Both the position numbers and the translations under genes were made by a program. From NCBI RefSeq assembly GCF_900104575.1, contig NZ_LT629731.1, positions 4,102,712 to 4,166,711 on the forward strand: a stretch of DNA of 64,000 nucleotides, in the 5' to 3' direction. This DNA comes from Bacillus tuaregi (GTDB lineage: Bacteria > Bacillota > Bacilli > Bacillales > Cytobacillaceae). Under the pieces are notes generated by a model, which was not told the DNA's origin, did not search any database, and was given only the letters and a program-made list of their open reading frames with translations. This document shows positions 35,321 to 44,395 of the stretch, in pieces (position 1 is the stretch's first letter; each line of letters opens with the position of its first letter).

Positions 35321-35354
35321 GAAAAGAGTGCTTCTATAGGAGGCACTCTTTTCA
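35321..35354 (+). terminator. Terminator after malA
   Basis: GAAAAGAGTGC pairs with GCACTCTTTTC over 11 bases, before the rpiR-type gene, which has its own -10-like TATAAT near 35388. Confidence 0.85.
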
Positions 35355-35422
35355 TCTTCTCCATGATTTCCCTTAAAACCATTACTATTTTATAATAGTG
35401 GATAGATAAAGGAGAATGAGCT

Positions 35423-36226
35423 ATGAAACGTTTATTGTTAAAGAGGATTATCGCCACTGTCGGCGAATCGATCAATGATACTGAATATACCATCCTACAC
35501 GATTTAATTGAACGAATGGATGAGCTGCAAACCTACAGCATTCGAGAAGCAGCCAAAAACAACTTTGTTTCTACATCAAGTATTTCGAGACTTTGTGCCA
35601 AGCTTGGATTAAGCGGCTACAGTGAGCTGAAATTCTACTTGAAAAATCAGTACGAGTTCCTACATGAAAATCAGGAAAGCCCTCACTCTTCCATGAAGAA
35701 ATCGGCATTGCTCTTATCGGATTCACTTCAGCAAAATTATACTAAGACAATCGAGCAGATAAATGAAGGAGATTTAGAGGATTTAATCAAATTAATTGTT
35801 GATTCCTCCAAAATTGCAGTATGCGGGTCGGGCATTTCTGAAATTGCAGCTACTTATTTCTCACAAAGGTTCCAAATTATCGGCAAGGATAGTTGGCTTG
35901 TTGACTTAAGTGCAGCTGGAGGTATTTTCATAAACCAGCTCATCAAGACGCAGCTTATGGTTGTATTTTCGAGGTCCGGCGAGTCCTACTTTGTCCTTTC
36001 AAAAGCAAAAATTGCGAAACGAAAGGGGATTACCATCGTTGCCATTACCAGTGGGCAAAACAGCCCTTTAGCTGAAATTGCTGATTTCATTCTACCTATC
36101 TACGGATCCCCGGAGCCATTTGATGTATCGTATAATGTTACATCCTATAACTCTATTGTCGTTCTGCTCATTGACCTATTGCTGCAATTATATATGGAAA
36201 CAGTTCCAGAAAATTGGAAGAACTAA
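35423..36226 (+). CDS. RpiR-family regulator (GlvR/MalR-like)
   Basis: Residues 1-80 form the RpiR HTH (SIREAAKNNFVSTSSISRLCAKLGLSGYSELKFYL). Residues about 110-240 form a SIS sugar-phosphate domain (VCGSGISEIAATYFSQRF, VVFSRSGESY, VAITSGQNSPLAEIAD). In B. subtilis an RpiR-type activator controls the glvA-glvC genes; here it follows the PTS and hydrolase genes in the same direction. AAAGGAGA precedes the start. Confidence 0.9.
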   Translation: MKRLLLKRIIATVGESINDTEYTILHDLIERMDELQTYSIREAAKNNFVSTSSISRLCAKLGLSGYSELKFYLKNQYEFLHENQESPHSSMKKSALLLSDSLQQNYTKTIEQINEGDLEDLIKLIVDSSKIAVCGSGISEIAATYFSQRFQIIGKDSWLVDLSAAGGIFINQLIKTQLMVVFSRSGESYFVLSKAKIAKRKGITIVAITSGQNSPLAEIADFILPIYGSPEPFDVSYNVTSYNSIVVLLIDLLLQLYMETVPENWKN

Positions 36227-36237
36227 AGCAGGCACGC

Positions 36238-36807
36238 CTAGATAAGGTTTGCTCCATCCAGGGGTGCCTTCTCAGCAATGATTCCAGTCAATTTCTCATT
36301 CATATCACTTGTCGTCACAATACAGCTAATCGAGCGGCCTCTTGTCTTGATCCTTATTTCATACCCCTCATTTACGTCCTTTTCATAGCCATAGTATTTA
36401 TGGTTAGGTTCAATCGGGACCACCTGAAATGATTTCATTTGCTTCCAAGCAATAAATCGATCACCACAAAGAATACCATCCTCCACTAACGCAAATAAAT
36501 TAAAGGAATTCCTTGAATTAATCAACGGAAGAAAGAGCAGTATTTGGTAGGACCAATTTAAATCAAATCCGATGATAAACATCGTTAAGACAAAGAGTAG
36601 CATGAAGGAATAGATGATGATCCCCCATTTCTGCTTAGCATAGGAAGGAGATGCGACTGGTTTCTGAGGAAATATTCTTAGCACATTCCTTTCACTTTCA
36701 TTTATTGGCACGATAACTGGCTGCTTCATTTTTATTAATAACTGTATAAATTTATAGAAATAATATCCTAGTGCAATAAGAAATAAAATATTGATGACCA
36801 GCTTCAT
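36238..36807 (-). CDS. Membrane protein of unknown function (DUF5673-like)
   Basis: I start at ATG 36807 behind GGTGGAGG; an in-frame ATG 11 codons upstream has no site. The 189-residue product has an N-terminal membrane helix, two more at about 60-100, then a soluble domain of about 90 residues (LFALVEDGILCGDRFIAWKQMKSF, YEIRIKTRGRSI) of the pleckstrin-like kind seen in DUF5673 proteins. Role unknown. Confidence 0.75.
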   Translation of the reverse strand: MKLVINILFLIALGYYFYKFIQLLIKMKQPVIVPINESERNVLRIFPQKPVASPSYAKQKWGIIIYSFMLLFVLTMFIIGFDLNWSYQILLFLPLINSRNSFNLFALVEDGILCGDRFIAWKQMKSFQVVPIEPNHKYYGYEKDVNEGYEIRIKTRGRSISCIVTTSDMNEKLTGIIAEKAPLDGANLI

Positions 36808-36998
36808 GAAACCTCCACCTTTTTCATTCAATTTCTGCATCGATAAAGATCAACTTATAATATTCTACGAAAAAGGAGTAAATAAAGTTTCAATTTCCCT
36901 TACTATTCTAATTATTGATAAAGTAGAACTTGCTGTCGTTAAACGTATGTCTGATTGATCTTTAATGGAAAAAGAAGCAAGAGAATGACCCCCTGCCT

Positions 36999-37304
36999 CT
37001 AATGGTTATACCATCTTTTTCTATTTAAAATAAACAAGCTTCCTCCAAGTGTGAGCACCGAAATAAATTTGCTTGCCAAAAGCAGATAGGAGGTAGTTTG
37101 AGAATCAATCGTGATATGTGGGAGCAGGACTAAAAAGTAAACGATGACAAGTCCGAATACCAGAATGATATAGGCATGGTCAAATGACTTATTGATGATC
37201 TCCTGTCCCTTTTGATCCTCTTGATTTTTCAGAATAGATACCGCATAGGTAAAAACTAAAAGGATGAAATAGGCAATAGCGACTACTACAACCTCGATGT
37301 TCAT
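36999..37304 (-). CDS. Small membrane protein, three helices
   Basis: The 101-residue product has three hydrophobic segments (about 3-22, 44-62, 72-92) and a basic end (NRKRWYNH). GGAGGCACTC lies before the ATG. The family is not recognised; nothing in the neighbourhood suggests a role. Confidence 0.65.
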   Translation of the reverse strand: MNIEVVVVAIAYFILLVFTYAVSILKNQEDQKGQEIINKSFDHAYIILVFGLVIVYFLVLLPHITIDSQTTSYLLLASKFISVLTLGGSLFILNRKRWYNH

Positions 37305-37379
37305 GTTATGAGTGCCTCCTTTGTTATTCCTAATCGGCCTTATGATAATCTAAATAGGATGGCAGCATACACATTCATA

Positions 37380-38048
37380 TCATTTATATATTCCGTACGT
37401 CTGATTTACATCTTGAATAAAGATGATTCCGTTACCCGGCTCATCTATCTTAATTTTTTTCCTGATGGAATTGATGATAGCATCTGTGCTTTCCTGTTCT
37501 GATAGAATCAGCACAATCTCCTTCTCCGGTTCTATCGCCATGGCAAAAACTTTACTTGTTTCATGGATACCCGAACCACGAGCATTAATGATGGTGCCCC
37601 CTTTTGACCCTGCCTCAGCTGCTGCCTCAATCACATACTCTGCATTCCCTTTTTCGACAATAACCGTAATGGCATGATACATGATAGTTTCCGCACCTCT
37701 TTCTTCTTTAATATTATCTCTTTTGCAGCTCCTGGCCCCTATAATATGACCAACAGAAGTAGTAAAGGCAATGCCATGATTTGGCTTTGAGAATTTAAAT
37801 TTCTCATTAAGCCTTTCAAGGGACTGACTGACTCTTTCTTTATCACTAACCATCAATACGATCTCTTTTCTAACATCATTTAATGCTAAAAATTCTAAGA
37901 GGCGGTTCTTGATGGTGCCTTTCCCCAGCAGTACCGTTCCGCCGGGCATACCGCATTTCTTAGCTGTTTGCATGACCTTGCTTCCTAAACCGAAGTCAAC
38001 GATAATACATAGCAATTCAAAATCAGCTGCTTCAGAATGACTCAACAT
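37380..38048 (-). CDS. P-II-like protein with two tandem domains
   Basis: Two repeats of a P-II/ferredoxin-like fold are seen: residues 10-100 (ELLCIIVDFGLGSKVMQTAKKCGMPGGTVLLGKG) and 120-220 (HAITVIVEKGNAEYVIEAAAEAGSKGGTIINARG); the GGT(V/I)xxxxG motif recurs in both. Such proteins bind nucleotides and gate partner membrane proteins. It overlaps the DUF1538 gene by 17 bases, so the two surely work together. Confidence 0.85.
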   Translation of the reverse strand: MLSHSEAADFELLCIIVDFGLGSKVMQTAKKCGMPGGTVLLGKGTIKNRLLEFLALNDVRKEIVLMVSDKERVSQSLERLNEKFKFSKPNHGIAFTTSVGHIIGARSCKRDNIKEERGAETIMYHAITVIVEKGNAEYVIEAAAEAGSKGGTIINARGSGIHETSKVFAMAIEPEKEIVLILSEQESTDAIINSIRKKIKIDEPGNGIIFIQDVNQTYGIYK

Positions 38049-39531
38049 CCTTAACCATTCCTCCCTTTTTCGATTTCAATTTAAAGACAAGCCCCAAAAT
38101 CTGTAAGGCAATGAGCGGCGTTAATGCAACCATTGCAATCATACCAAATCCATCTACTAATACATTAGCACCTTCAATTGATTCCGCTGCACCCTGTACA
38201 AATGCAAGGATAAAAGTGGCCGTCATCGGTCCCGACGCCACACCACCGGAGTCAAAGGCAATCCCGACAAATAACTTTGGTACAATATAAGTCATAGCAA
38301 TGGCGATTATATATCCAGGCAAAAGATAATGCCATAATTGAAGCTCGGGAATAATAATTCTCAGCATAGATAAAGCTACCGCAAGTCCTACGCCAATCGC
38401 AAGTGTTCCTATCACTACTTTTCTCTGTACATAGCCGCTTGTTACATCCTCAATCTGATGGGTTAATACATGAACAGCCGGCTCAGCAAGTATGGTAACA
38501 ATCCCTAAAATAAAAGCTACAATTACAACATATGCTTTATTCTCTAAAGATGCAATACTATGTCCAATCGCAGTTCCTACGTCCATAAATCCGGCATTCA
38601 CTCCTACTAAAAACAAGACAAGTCCAATAAAGGTAAATAAAAGACCCATTAGTATCTTTCTTACCGAATTCCTTGTCATTTTAAATGATATTTTCTGAAA
38701 GACAAGAAAGAGAATAATTATTGGCAGCAGGGCAACAATAATTTCCTGTGCGATAATAGGTATCTCATGTATAAACGGACTGATAAGAGAACCAGCTCCT
38801 ATATCGTGGTGCTCTAGGCTCCCTGATATCTTATCTGTTTTGGAAATAATATTCATAATCATAACAGATATTATAGCTCCGGTAGAAGCAATGGCTACAA
38901 GCCCAAAGCTGTCCTTTTCGGAGGCTTTACTATCCTTTTTTAGTGCTGAAACACCTAGAGCAAGCGCAAGAACAAAAGGTACCGTCAGCGCACCAGTTGT
39001 CGCTCCCGAAGCATCAAACGAGATGGCTAAAAACTCAGGTGAGGTAAATATGGCGAGAACTAAGATGATTAGATACAAAATGGTTAATAATTTATAAAGA
39101 GGAAAGTTAAAAACAATTCGAACGAGGCCTACACTAATTAAAGCACCAATACCGATGGATACGACAAGGACTATACTTGCTTTTGAAATCAAGCCTGCCG
39201 TTACTAAATCAACCTGCCTTGCAAGAATATGCAAATCAGGCTCTGCAATAGAGATAAAAAAGCCCAGCATTAAGCCTGCAATAATCACAATCCAAATTTT
39301 ATTTGATTTTGCGATCGTCCCGCCCATTGACCTTCCGATGGGTGTGATTCCAAGGTCAACACCAAATAAGAATATCGCCAATCCAATAATGATGAGAATC
39401 GCTCCAATAATAAATCGGAAAAATAACGCGGAATCAAGCGGGGCAAGAGTAAAGTGTAAAATTAATACGATTACTGTAATCGGTAAAACCGCGTACAGCA
39501 CTTCCTTGAATTTTGATACTAGTACATTCAA
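38032..39531 (-). CDS. DUF1538 membrane protein, two-domain
   Basis: The 499-residue protein is a tandem duplication: each half has a segment like GLAIFLFGVDLGITPIGRSMG or GLVLFLVGVNAGFMDVGTAIG followed by EPDLHILARQVDLVT or EPAVHVLTHQIEDVT. Each half has about six membrane helices; the duplication suggests a channel or transporter with pseudo-twofold symmetry. The substrate is unknown. It is paired with a P-II-like regulator, which suggests a transport activity controlled by nitrogen, carbon or nucleotide state. Confidence 0.88.
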   Translation of the reverse strand: MNVLVSKFKEVLYAVLPITVIVLILHFTLAPLDSALFFRFIIGAILIIIGLAIFLFGVDLGITPIGRSMGGTIAKSNKIWIVIIAGLMLGFFISIAEPDLHILARQVDLVTAGLISKASIVLVVSIGIGALISVGLVRIVFNFPLYKLLTILYLIILVLAIFTSPEFLAISFDASGATTGALTVPFVLALALGVSALKKDSKASEKDSFGLVAIASTGAIISVMIMNIISKTDKISGSLEHHDIGAGSLISPFIHEIPIIAQEIIVALLPIIILFLVFQKISFKMTRNSVRKILMGLLFTFIGLVLFLVGVNAGFMDVGTAIGHSIASLENKAYVVIVAFILGIVTILAEPAVHVLTHQIEDVTSGYVQRKVVIGTLAIGVGLAVALSMLRIIIPELQLWHYLLPGYIIAIAMTYIVPKLFVGIAFDSGGVASGPMTATFILAFVQGAAESIEGANVLVDGFGMIAMVALTPLIALQILGLVFKLKSKKGGMVKDVESF

Positions 39532-39604
39532 CGGTAATCATTCCTTTCAATTCTATTTCGAACGGGAAGAAACAGTCAGAACCACCCCTTTTTTATAAAT
39601 TAGA

Positions 39605-39665
39605 AGGATATAAATAAAAGAGTCTGACACAAAAGGACATACTTATCCCATTGCGACAGACTCCA
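39605..39665 (-). terminator. Hairpin, possible terminator
   Basis: On the minus strand AGTCTG...CAGACT pair around a 30-base loop, followed by CTTTTATTTA. It lies upstream of the DUF1538 gene and downstream of nothing evident on that strand, so its role is unclear. Confidence 0.35.
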
Positions 39666-39672
39666 CCTATAT

Positions 39673-39897
39673 CAAATTCGCCCGTCGAATTTGCGTCCGG
39701 ATTTTTATCGAGCTCGCTCGATAAACTACCTTTTAAAAAATCCATGACATCCGCCGGAGGCTTAACTTCATTCATCTGGGGGTTGAACCCCCACTGAATC
39801 GAAATACCTTTTACATTCATCCCCCACTTGTAGAAGTGGAGGCCCCTGTACCTGTCGCAAGCTTTCGGTACAAAAGGCATTTGCTGAATGAAGTTAA
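39673..39897 (+). repeat. Dispersed structured repeat, copy E (long type)
   Basis: About 225 bp. It is like copies A-D but has an extra 35-bp hairpin module, TGTACC...GGTACA at about 39847-39872, before the 3' arm TGCTGAATGAAGTTAA. Confidence 0.92.
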
Positions 39898-40017
39898 ATA
39901 CATATAAAATTATAATTTTTTTGCATAAAAGAATAATTTTAATTATTCCTATATCTATAGTAACATACATTTTCCCATTTTTTCTAGCAATATGACATTG
40001 CAAACTTTTGGTATAAC

Positions 40018-40057
40018 AAAGGGATTGAAAGTTAATCAATAAACTCTCAATCCCTTT
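40018..40057 (-). terminator. Terminator of the PstS-like gene
   Basis: AAAGGGATTGA pairs with TCAATCCCTTT; T/A runs on both sides. Confidence 0.85.
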
Positions 40058-40083
40058 TACTATGAATCTATTTTCTATCTATA

Positions 40084-41229
40084 CTATTCCACAGGAACAT
40101 AACCAGTACGTTCGACGAGCTCCTGACCTTGTTCAGATAGCATCCAATTTATGAATGGCTCAATATTAGGATTTTCACTGCCAGCTGTAATGGCGTAAAA
40201 TTGATCAACAAGTGGATAGGTTTTATTTTGAATATTTTCTTTCGTTGGTTGGATTCCTTCTATAGCAATATTTTTTATCTTCCCATTACTAACCATATTC
40301 TGCGAAAAATGCCTAAAGGAGTAACCAATTGCATTTGTACGATTTTGATAATTCGTGGTTTCTGTAATAATCCCACCCATTGCCGAAACAATGTCCTTTG
40401 AAGGAGGATTCATCAGTGGAACACCATCCATTACCTTTATAAGGGCAGACTGGCTCCCGCTACCCTCAGGACGTTGAAAGGCACGGATTTCTTCATCCTT
40501 TCCGCTCACCTCATGCCAATTCGTTATTTTTCCCGAATAGATTCCTTGAATCTGTTCCACTGTCAGTTTTTCTACTGGATTTTCCGAATGAACAAAGAAC
40601 ACAAAGGCCTCTCTTCCGATCGGTGTTAGATTTAAATCAATGCCTTGTTGTTCCGCACTCTTCATCTGCTCTTCAGAAGGATGAGCGATAAAGATGATAT
40701 CCACCTCACCCTTTAATAGACGATCAAAGGCATATCCTGTTTGACTAGAAACAACCTCACTTTCTCCTAACGGATAGTCCTTTTCGGGATATACTGCTTG
40801 AACAAAGGCTGAATAAACCGGATATAAAGCCGTTGCTCCATCTAATAATGGAAGGTTGTCCTGGAATTTTAAAGTTGATGCTTCATCTAAAGCGACGGCT
40901 TTCGTCCCTTCTACAAATGGCTGATATTCTGATAAATTAACATCTTGGGTGCTGACTACTTCCAGGGATTTAACGTATGCCTGATACCCCTCATAAATAC
41001 CCACTGATACGATACATAATAAAATGAAAACAATCGTACTTATCCTTGGTACTTTCCTTCTCAATTTATGATTGATTGCTAGAATGATTATAACGATCAT
41101 ACCAATTGTAACAATAGGTATTAAGATTGTATAAAATTCTGCGTCTCTTGTTAGTGATGCAATGACTGTTGCAATAAACCCGATGAATCCTAGTACAATT
41201 ACGGTAAGAATAGAGCCAAATATTTTCAT
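40084..41229 (-). CDS. PstS-like substrate-binding domain on a membrane anchor
   Basis: The first 90 residues hold three membrane helices in place of a signal peptide. Residues about 115-381 form a phosphate-binding-protein-like domain (LDGATALYPVYSAFVQ, YSGKITNWHEVSGKDEEI, QRPEGSGSQSALIKVM). The GSGS phosphate loop is present. No pstCAB genes are adjacent, so it may sense or capture phosphate rather than feed a transporter. It is monocistronic. Confidence 0.82.
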   Translation of the reverse strand: MKIFGSILTVIVLGFIGFIATVIASLTRDAEFYTILIPIVTIGMIVIIILAINHKLRRKVPRISTIVFILLCIVSVGIYEGYQAYVKSLEVVSTQDVNLSEYQPFVEGTKAVALDEASTLKFQDNLPLLDGATALYPVYSAFVQAVYPEKDYPLGESEVVSSQTGYAFDRLLKGEVDIIFIAHPSEEQMKSAEQQGIDLNLTPIGREAFVFFVHSENPVEKLTVEQIQGIYSGKITNWHEVSGKDEEIRAFQRPEGSGSQSALIKVMDGVPLMNPPSKDIVSAMGGIITETTNYQNRTNAIGYSFRHFSQNMVSNGKIKNIAIEGIQPTKENIQNKTYPLVDQFYAITAGSENPNIEPFINWMLSEQGQELVERTGYVPVE

Positions 41230-41346
41230 CGTATCCTCCTAGACATTGACTGATATTTATCTATAATAAGTCATTCTCTTTATCTATACATTAACATATT
41301 TATCCAGCAACCTTTGCTATGTAGGTCGAATAATTAGAGGAATACT

Positions 41347-41377
41347 AAAAAGATGCCCTCGAGGAAGGCATCTTTTT
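41347..41377 (-). terminator. Terminator of the MFS gene
   Basis: AAAAAGATGCC pairs with GGCATCTTTTT over nine bases. Confidence 0.9.
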
Positions 41378-41394
41378 GTTGTAGATTGACTTAT

Positions 41395-42636
41395 TTAGTT
41401 CTCTTTCAATGCAGGCTTTCCAGCTTCAATCAACACTTTATTCCGACCAAGAAAAATCGCTAATATGATAATAAAGATTCCAGTTCCTAGCAGCATCCAT
41501 TCTATTTTGATGAAATCTGCTATTGGTCCGAATATTAGCATGCCAAGTGGCATCATTGAGGTTGAAATCATCCCCATAACGCCAAACACTCTTCCTAAGT
41601 ATTCTTCCTCTACTTTTTCCTGCAGCAGTACAGTGGCTGGCGTATTGAAAATGGGCATCGCCACACCGAAAATACCCATAAAGGCTAAATAAACCCAGAA
41701 GATAGGTACAATTCCGAGTGCAAATGTGCAAATACCCATAATAACACTCGCAAAACCTAATGTTTTTATTTTATTCTGGAAGCCGCCCCAGGATGCGATG
41801 ATTCCTCCACCTGCCATCATCCCAACGGAGAAGGCAATTTCAATAGCTGATAGCCGCCACACATCATCACCAAAGCTACGCGTTACCTGCAGTGGTGTCA
41901 AAAATGCTGCTGGTGCCATTAACACAAAGAATACCGCAAAGAATAGGAAAAACTTCTTCAGAAAATCATGAGTATTTACATATTGAAGCCCTTGTTTAAA
42001 GTCACTAAAATAGCTTGTGGTTTGTTTGTCTGCTGCCTTCTCATGAACAGATACTTTTAAGGCAAGAAGTGAAACTATCGCAATCGCTGCTGTAATCACA
42101 TCAATAAAGAATATCATTTCAAGCGAGGTCACCCCTAAAAGGGCTGCACTAATCATGGGAGAAATGAACATGATAATCGCTTGAATACTTCCATTGGCTC
42201 CGTTCACCTGTGTCAGTCTTTCTTTTGGAACAATTTGCGGTAAAATGGCCCCTACTGCCGGCATTTGTACACCTGTCCCAAAGGCACGGACCGCTGCTAT
42301 GGCAAACAATAGCCAGATAGAATCAAATCCCATTAAAAAAAGAATAGCGAGGATCAAAGTGGCCGTTGCAATAGCACCGTCTGCTAATATAATCAACAGC
42401 TTCCGGTTATAACGATCGGCCCAAACCCCTGCTACTGGAGATAAAATAAACGTTGGAATAAAACCACATATAATATATAACGTCATCATTAAACCTGATT
42501 CCGTCGTTAGAGTTATATGCCACATGATTGCGTATTGAACCACTGACGATCCAAAAAGCGAAATCGTCTGGCTGCTTAAAAAGAGGATAATATTCTTAAA
42601 CCAATTCTCTTTGAGATTATGATTTAGTTTGTTCAT
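41395..42636 (-). CDS. MFS efflux transporter (MFS_3, macrolide-type)
   Basis: The 413-residue protein has 12 helices. Motif A is VAGVWADRYNRKLLII and FGTGVQMPAVGAILPQIVPKERLTQVNG is the MFS_3 region (core LPQIVPKERLTQVN). The family exports macrolides, siderophores or other small molecules. No regulator is beside it. Copy F of the repeat is upstream, 88 bases before the start. Confidence 0.9.
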   Translation of the reverse strand: MNKLNHNLKENWFKNIILFLSSQTISLFGSSVVQYAIMWHITLTTESGLMMTLYIICGFIPTFILSPVAGVWADRYNRKLLIILADGAIATATLILAILFLMGFDSIWLLFAIAAVRAFGTGVQMPAVGAILPQIVPKERLTQVNGANGSIQAIIMFISPMISAALLGVTSLEMIFFIDVITAAIAIVSLLALKVSVHEKAADKQTTSYFSDFKQGLQYVNTHDFLKKFFLFFAVFFVLMAPAAFLTPLQVTRSFGDDVWRLSAIEIAFSVGMMAGGGIIASWGGFQNKIKTLGFASVIMGICTFALGIVPIFWVYLAFMGIFGVAMPIFNTPATVLLQEKVEEEYLGRVFGVMGMISTSMMPLGMLIFGPIADFIKIEWMLLGTGIFIIILAIFLGRNKVLIEAGKPALKEN

Positions 42637-42724
42637 TGATTAACAACCCATTTCTATTTAATTTTCAAATTTTACCTAAAATACTTTCAAAGGATTGTTC
42701 CACTCTATTCTCACACTTAGTTAT

Positions 42725-42947
42725 CAAATTCGCCCGTCGAATTTGCGTCCGGATTACCTGAGCTCGCTCGGGTAAACTACCTTAAAAAAATCCGTGACAT
42801 CCGCCATAGGCTTAACTTCATTCAGCCGGGGTTTGTACCCCACTGGATCGAAGGACCATTTGCATTCATCCCCCACTTATAGAAGTGGAGGACTTCTGTA
42901 CCTGTCGCAAGCTTTCGGTACAGAAAGCATTTGCTGAATGAAGTTAA
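42725..42947 (+). repeat. Dispersed structured repeat, copy F (long type)
   Basis: About 223 bp, with the same extra module as copy E (TGTACC...GGTACA at about 42897-42922). Its second hairpin is TTACCTGAGC/GCTCGGGTAA, as in copy C, whereas copy E has the TTATC/GATAA form, so hairpin type and size class vary independently. Confidence 0.92.
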
Positions 42948-42956
42948 AGACAACAA

Positions 42957-42986
42957 AAAAGAGGGAATACTAGTCCCCTCTTTTAA
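42957..42986. terminator. Bidirectional terminator-like hairpin
   Basis: AAAAGAGGG and CCCTCTTTT pair over 10 bases. Confidence 0.75.
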
Positions 42987-43190
42987 TTAACCGTCAAATA
43001 TAGGTTTTCTTAAAAAAATAGACAGACCAATCCCATTGCTCTGAACATAGGCAGAGCTCCAAACATATTTAATTTGGGTATCGTAATCTCATTGACGCTG
43101 TCACAAAGAAAACCTCCATTTCTCAATAGCTTCTAATATCATAGCAAAACTATCGTTTGGACACAATTACTTTTAATTGTCAATAGATGT
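42987..43190. other. Spacer with a possible gene remnant
   Basis: The minus strand has about 31 open codons ending VWSSAYVQSNGIGLSIFLRK, without a start and preceded by a stop. This looks like the end of a decayed gene, but no family is recognised. Confidence 0.3.
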
Positions 43191-43760
43191 TTACTCCTCA
43201 TTTAAACGGTAATGTAACTGAACAACGCCGGAGGAGAATGTTCTTGAATCTACCAGCTTCAGATTGATCCTCTGCCCTATATCAATAAATAATGGTTTTC
43301 CTTCACCTAGAATAACTGGGTGAACAGATAATCGAAATTCATCTACTAATCCCAAATGGATAAAGCTAGTAATAAGACTTGCCCCACCATATAACCAAAT
43401 ATCCTTACCAGGCATATTCTTTAATTTATTTACTTCTTCGAGGATATCACCATTTATAAAGTTTGCTTTATTATCCATTCCTTGTTTCGTTTTGGAAAAT
43501 ACATATTTTTCCTTACTATGTACTAATCTCCAGATTTCTTGTTCGTCCTCATTCGTTTCACTTTCCGGAGTATATTGCCCCCATAAATCATAGCTTTTAC
43601 GCCCATATAAAATCGTATCAATTTGATTCAGGAAGTCAGTGAAACACATATCAGGGTCCATAATGCACCAATCTACTTCACCTCTTGGTCCTTCAATAAA
43701 ACCATCTAAAGTAACGGCTAAATCTAAAATAATTCTTCTGGGGGTTACATTATTCGACAT
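43191..43760 (-). CDS. Dihydrofolate reductase-family protein (RibD C-terminal-like)
   Basis: AGGAGG lies seven bases before ATG 43760. The 189-residue protein has the family pattern IILDLAVTLDGFIEGPRGEVDW, ILYGRKSYDLWG, IWLYGGASLI and HPVILGEGKPLF. These YyaP/YwjB-type reductases share the DHFR fold and may reduce a pteridine or pyrimidine; real substrates are unknown. It is monocistronic. Confidence 0.87.
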   Translation of the reverse strand: MSNNVTPRRIILDLAVTLDGFIEGPRGEVDWCIMDPDMCFTDFLNQIDTILYGRKSYDLWGQYTPESETNEDEQEIWRLVHSKEKYVFSKTKQGMDNKANFINGDILEEVNKLKNMPGKDIWLYGGASLITSFIHLGLVDEFRLSVHPVILGEGKPLFIDIGQRINLKLVDSRTFSSGVVQLHYRLNEE

Positions 43761-43906
43761 CATTTTTCCTCCTAGTTTGAAAGTGAACACCTTCTAAATG
43801 AGCATTCTACTTAATTTCTTTTAAGCTGATTATCATGATACTATTGGAAAGAGAGAGTTAATTTACGTAAGATAAGAGTAAAAGAATGTAAGGGCATGAT
43901 GTAAAC

Positions 43907-44221
43907 ATGAATAAAGAGATGTTAAAAGGGACGATTGATTTATTGATTCTATCCACCCTCTCTTTGGCTGATAATTATGGCTATGAAATCTCAAAGAAAA
44001 TAAAGGATCGTACGGAAGGGATGTTTGAGATCCAGGAGGCAACTCTTTACTTAGCACTCAAAAGGCTTGAAAAAAATAATTTTATTGAAGCCTATTGCGG
44101 GAGTGAAAGCCAGGGAGGGAAACGGAAATATTACCATTTAACTGAATTAGGAATCAAGCAGCTGGAACAGATGAAAAAGGACTGGATGAATATCTCGGAA
44201 ATGGTGCATCGCTTTTTATAA
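43907..44221 (+). CDS. PadR-family regulator
   Basis: The 104-residue winged-helix protein fits the PadR type (LKGTIDLLILSTLSLADNYGYEI, EATLYLALKRLEKNNFIEAY, GGKRKYYHLTELG). The short form without a large C-terminal domain usually regulates a neighbouring membrane or DUF1048 gene; none is adjacent, so the target is unclear. Its own promoter is a likely site. Confidence 0.9.
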   Translation: MNKEMLKGTIDLLILSTLSLADNYGYEISKKIKDRTEGMFEIQEATLYLALKRLEKNNFIEAYCGSESQGGKRKYYHLTELGIKQLEQMKKDWMNISEMVHRFL

Positions 44222-44328
44222 AGTAGTGAGTGAGGTCTTGGTTATTTCCCTTACTAAAGTCAATGACAAAATGGTATTAATATTATCTATTATCATTTTT
44301 GGTAAGTTATTATAGCGAAAATGATGAA

Positions 44329-44367
44329 GAACAAATACTCAGAATCCGTTCTGAGTATTTGTTCTTT
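44329..44367. terminator. Bidirectional terminator
   Basis: A 16-bp perfect stem, GAACAAATAC... at 44329-44344 against 44349-44364, with a 4-base loop. It serves padR and the convergent DUF4256 gene. Confidence 0.92.
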
Positions 44368-44395
44368 CCCAAACTAATCACCCTACTGAACAGTA

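Noticed and set aside
39593-40039. 148-codon minus-strand frame containing SIQWGFNPQMNEVKPP
   Set aside because: It runs through repeat copy E; the non-repeat ends are low-complexity.
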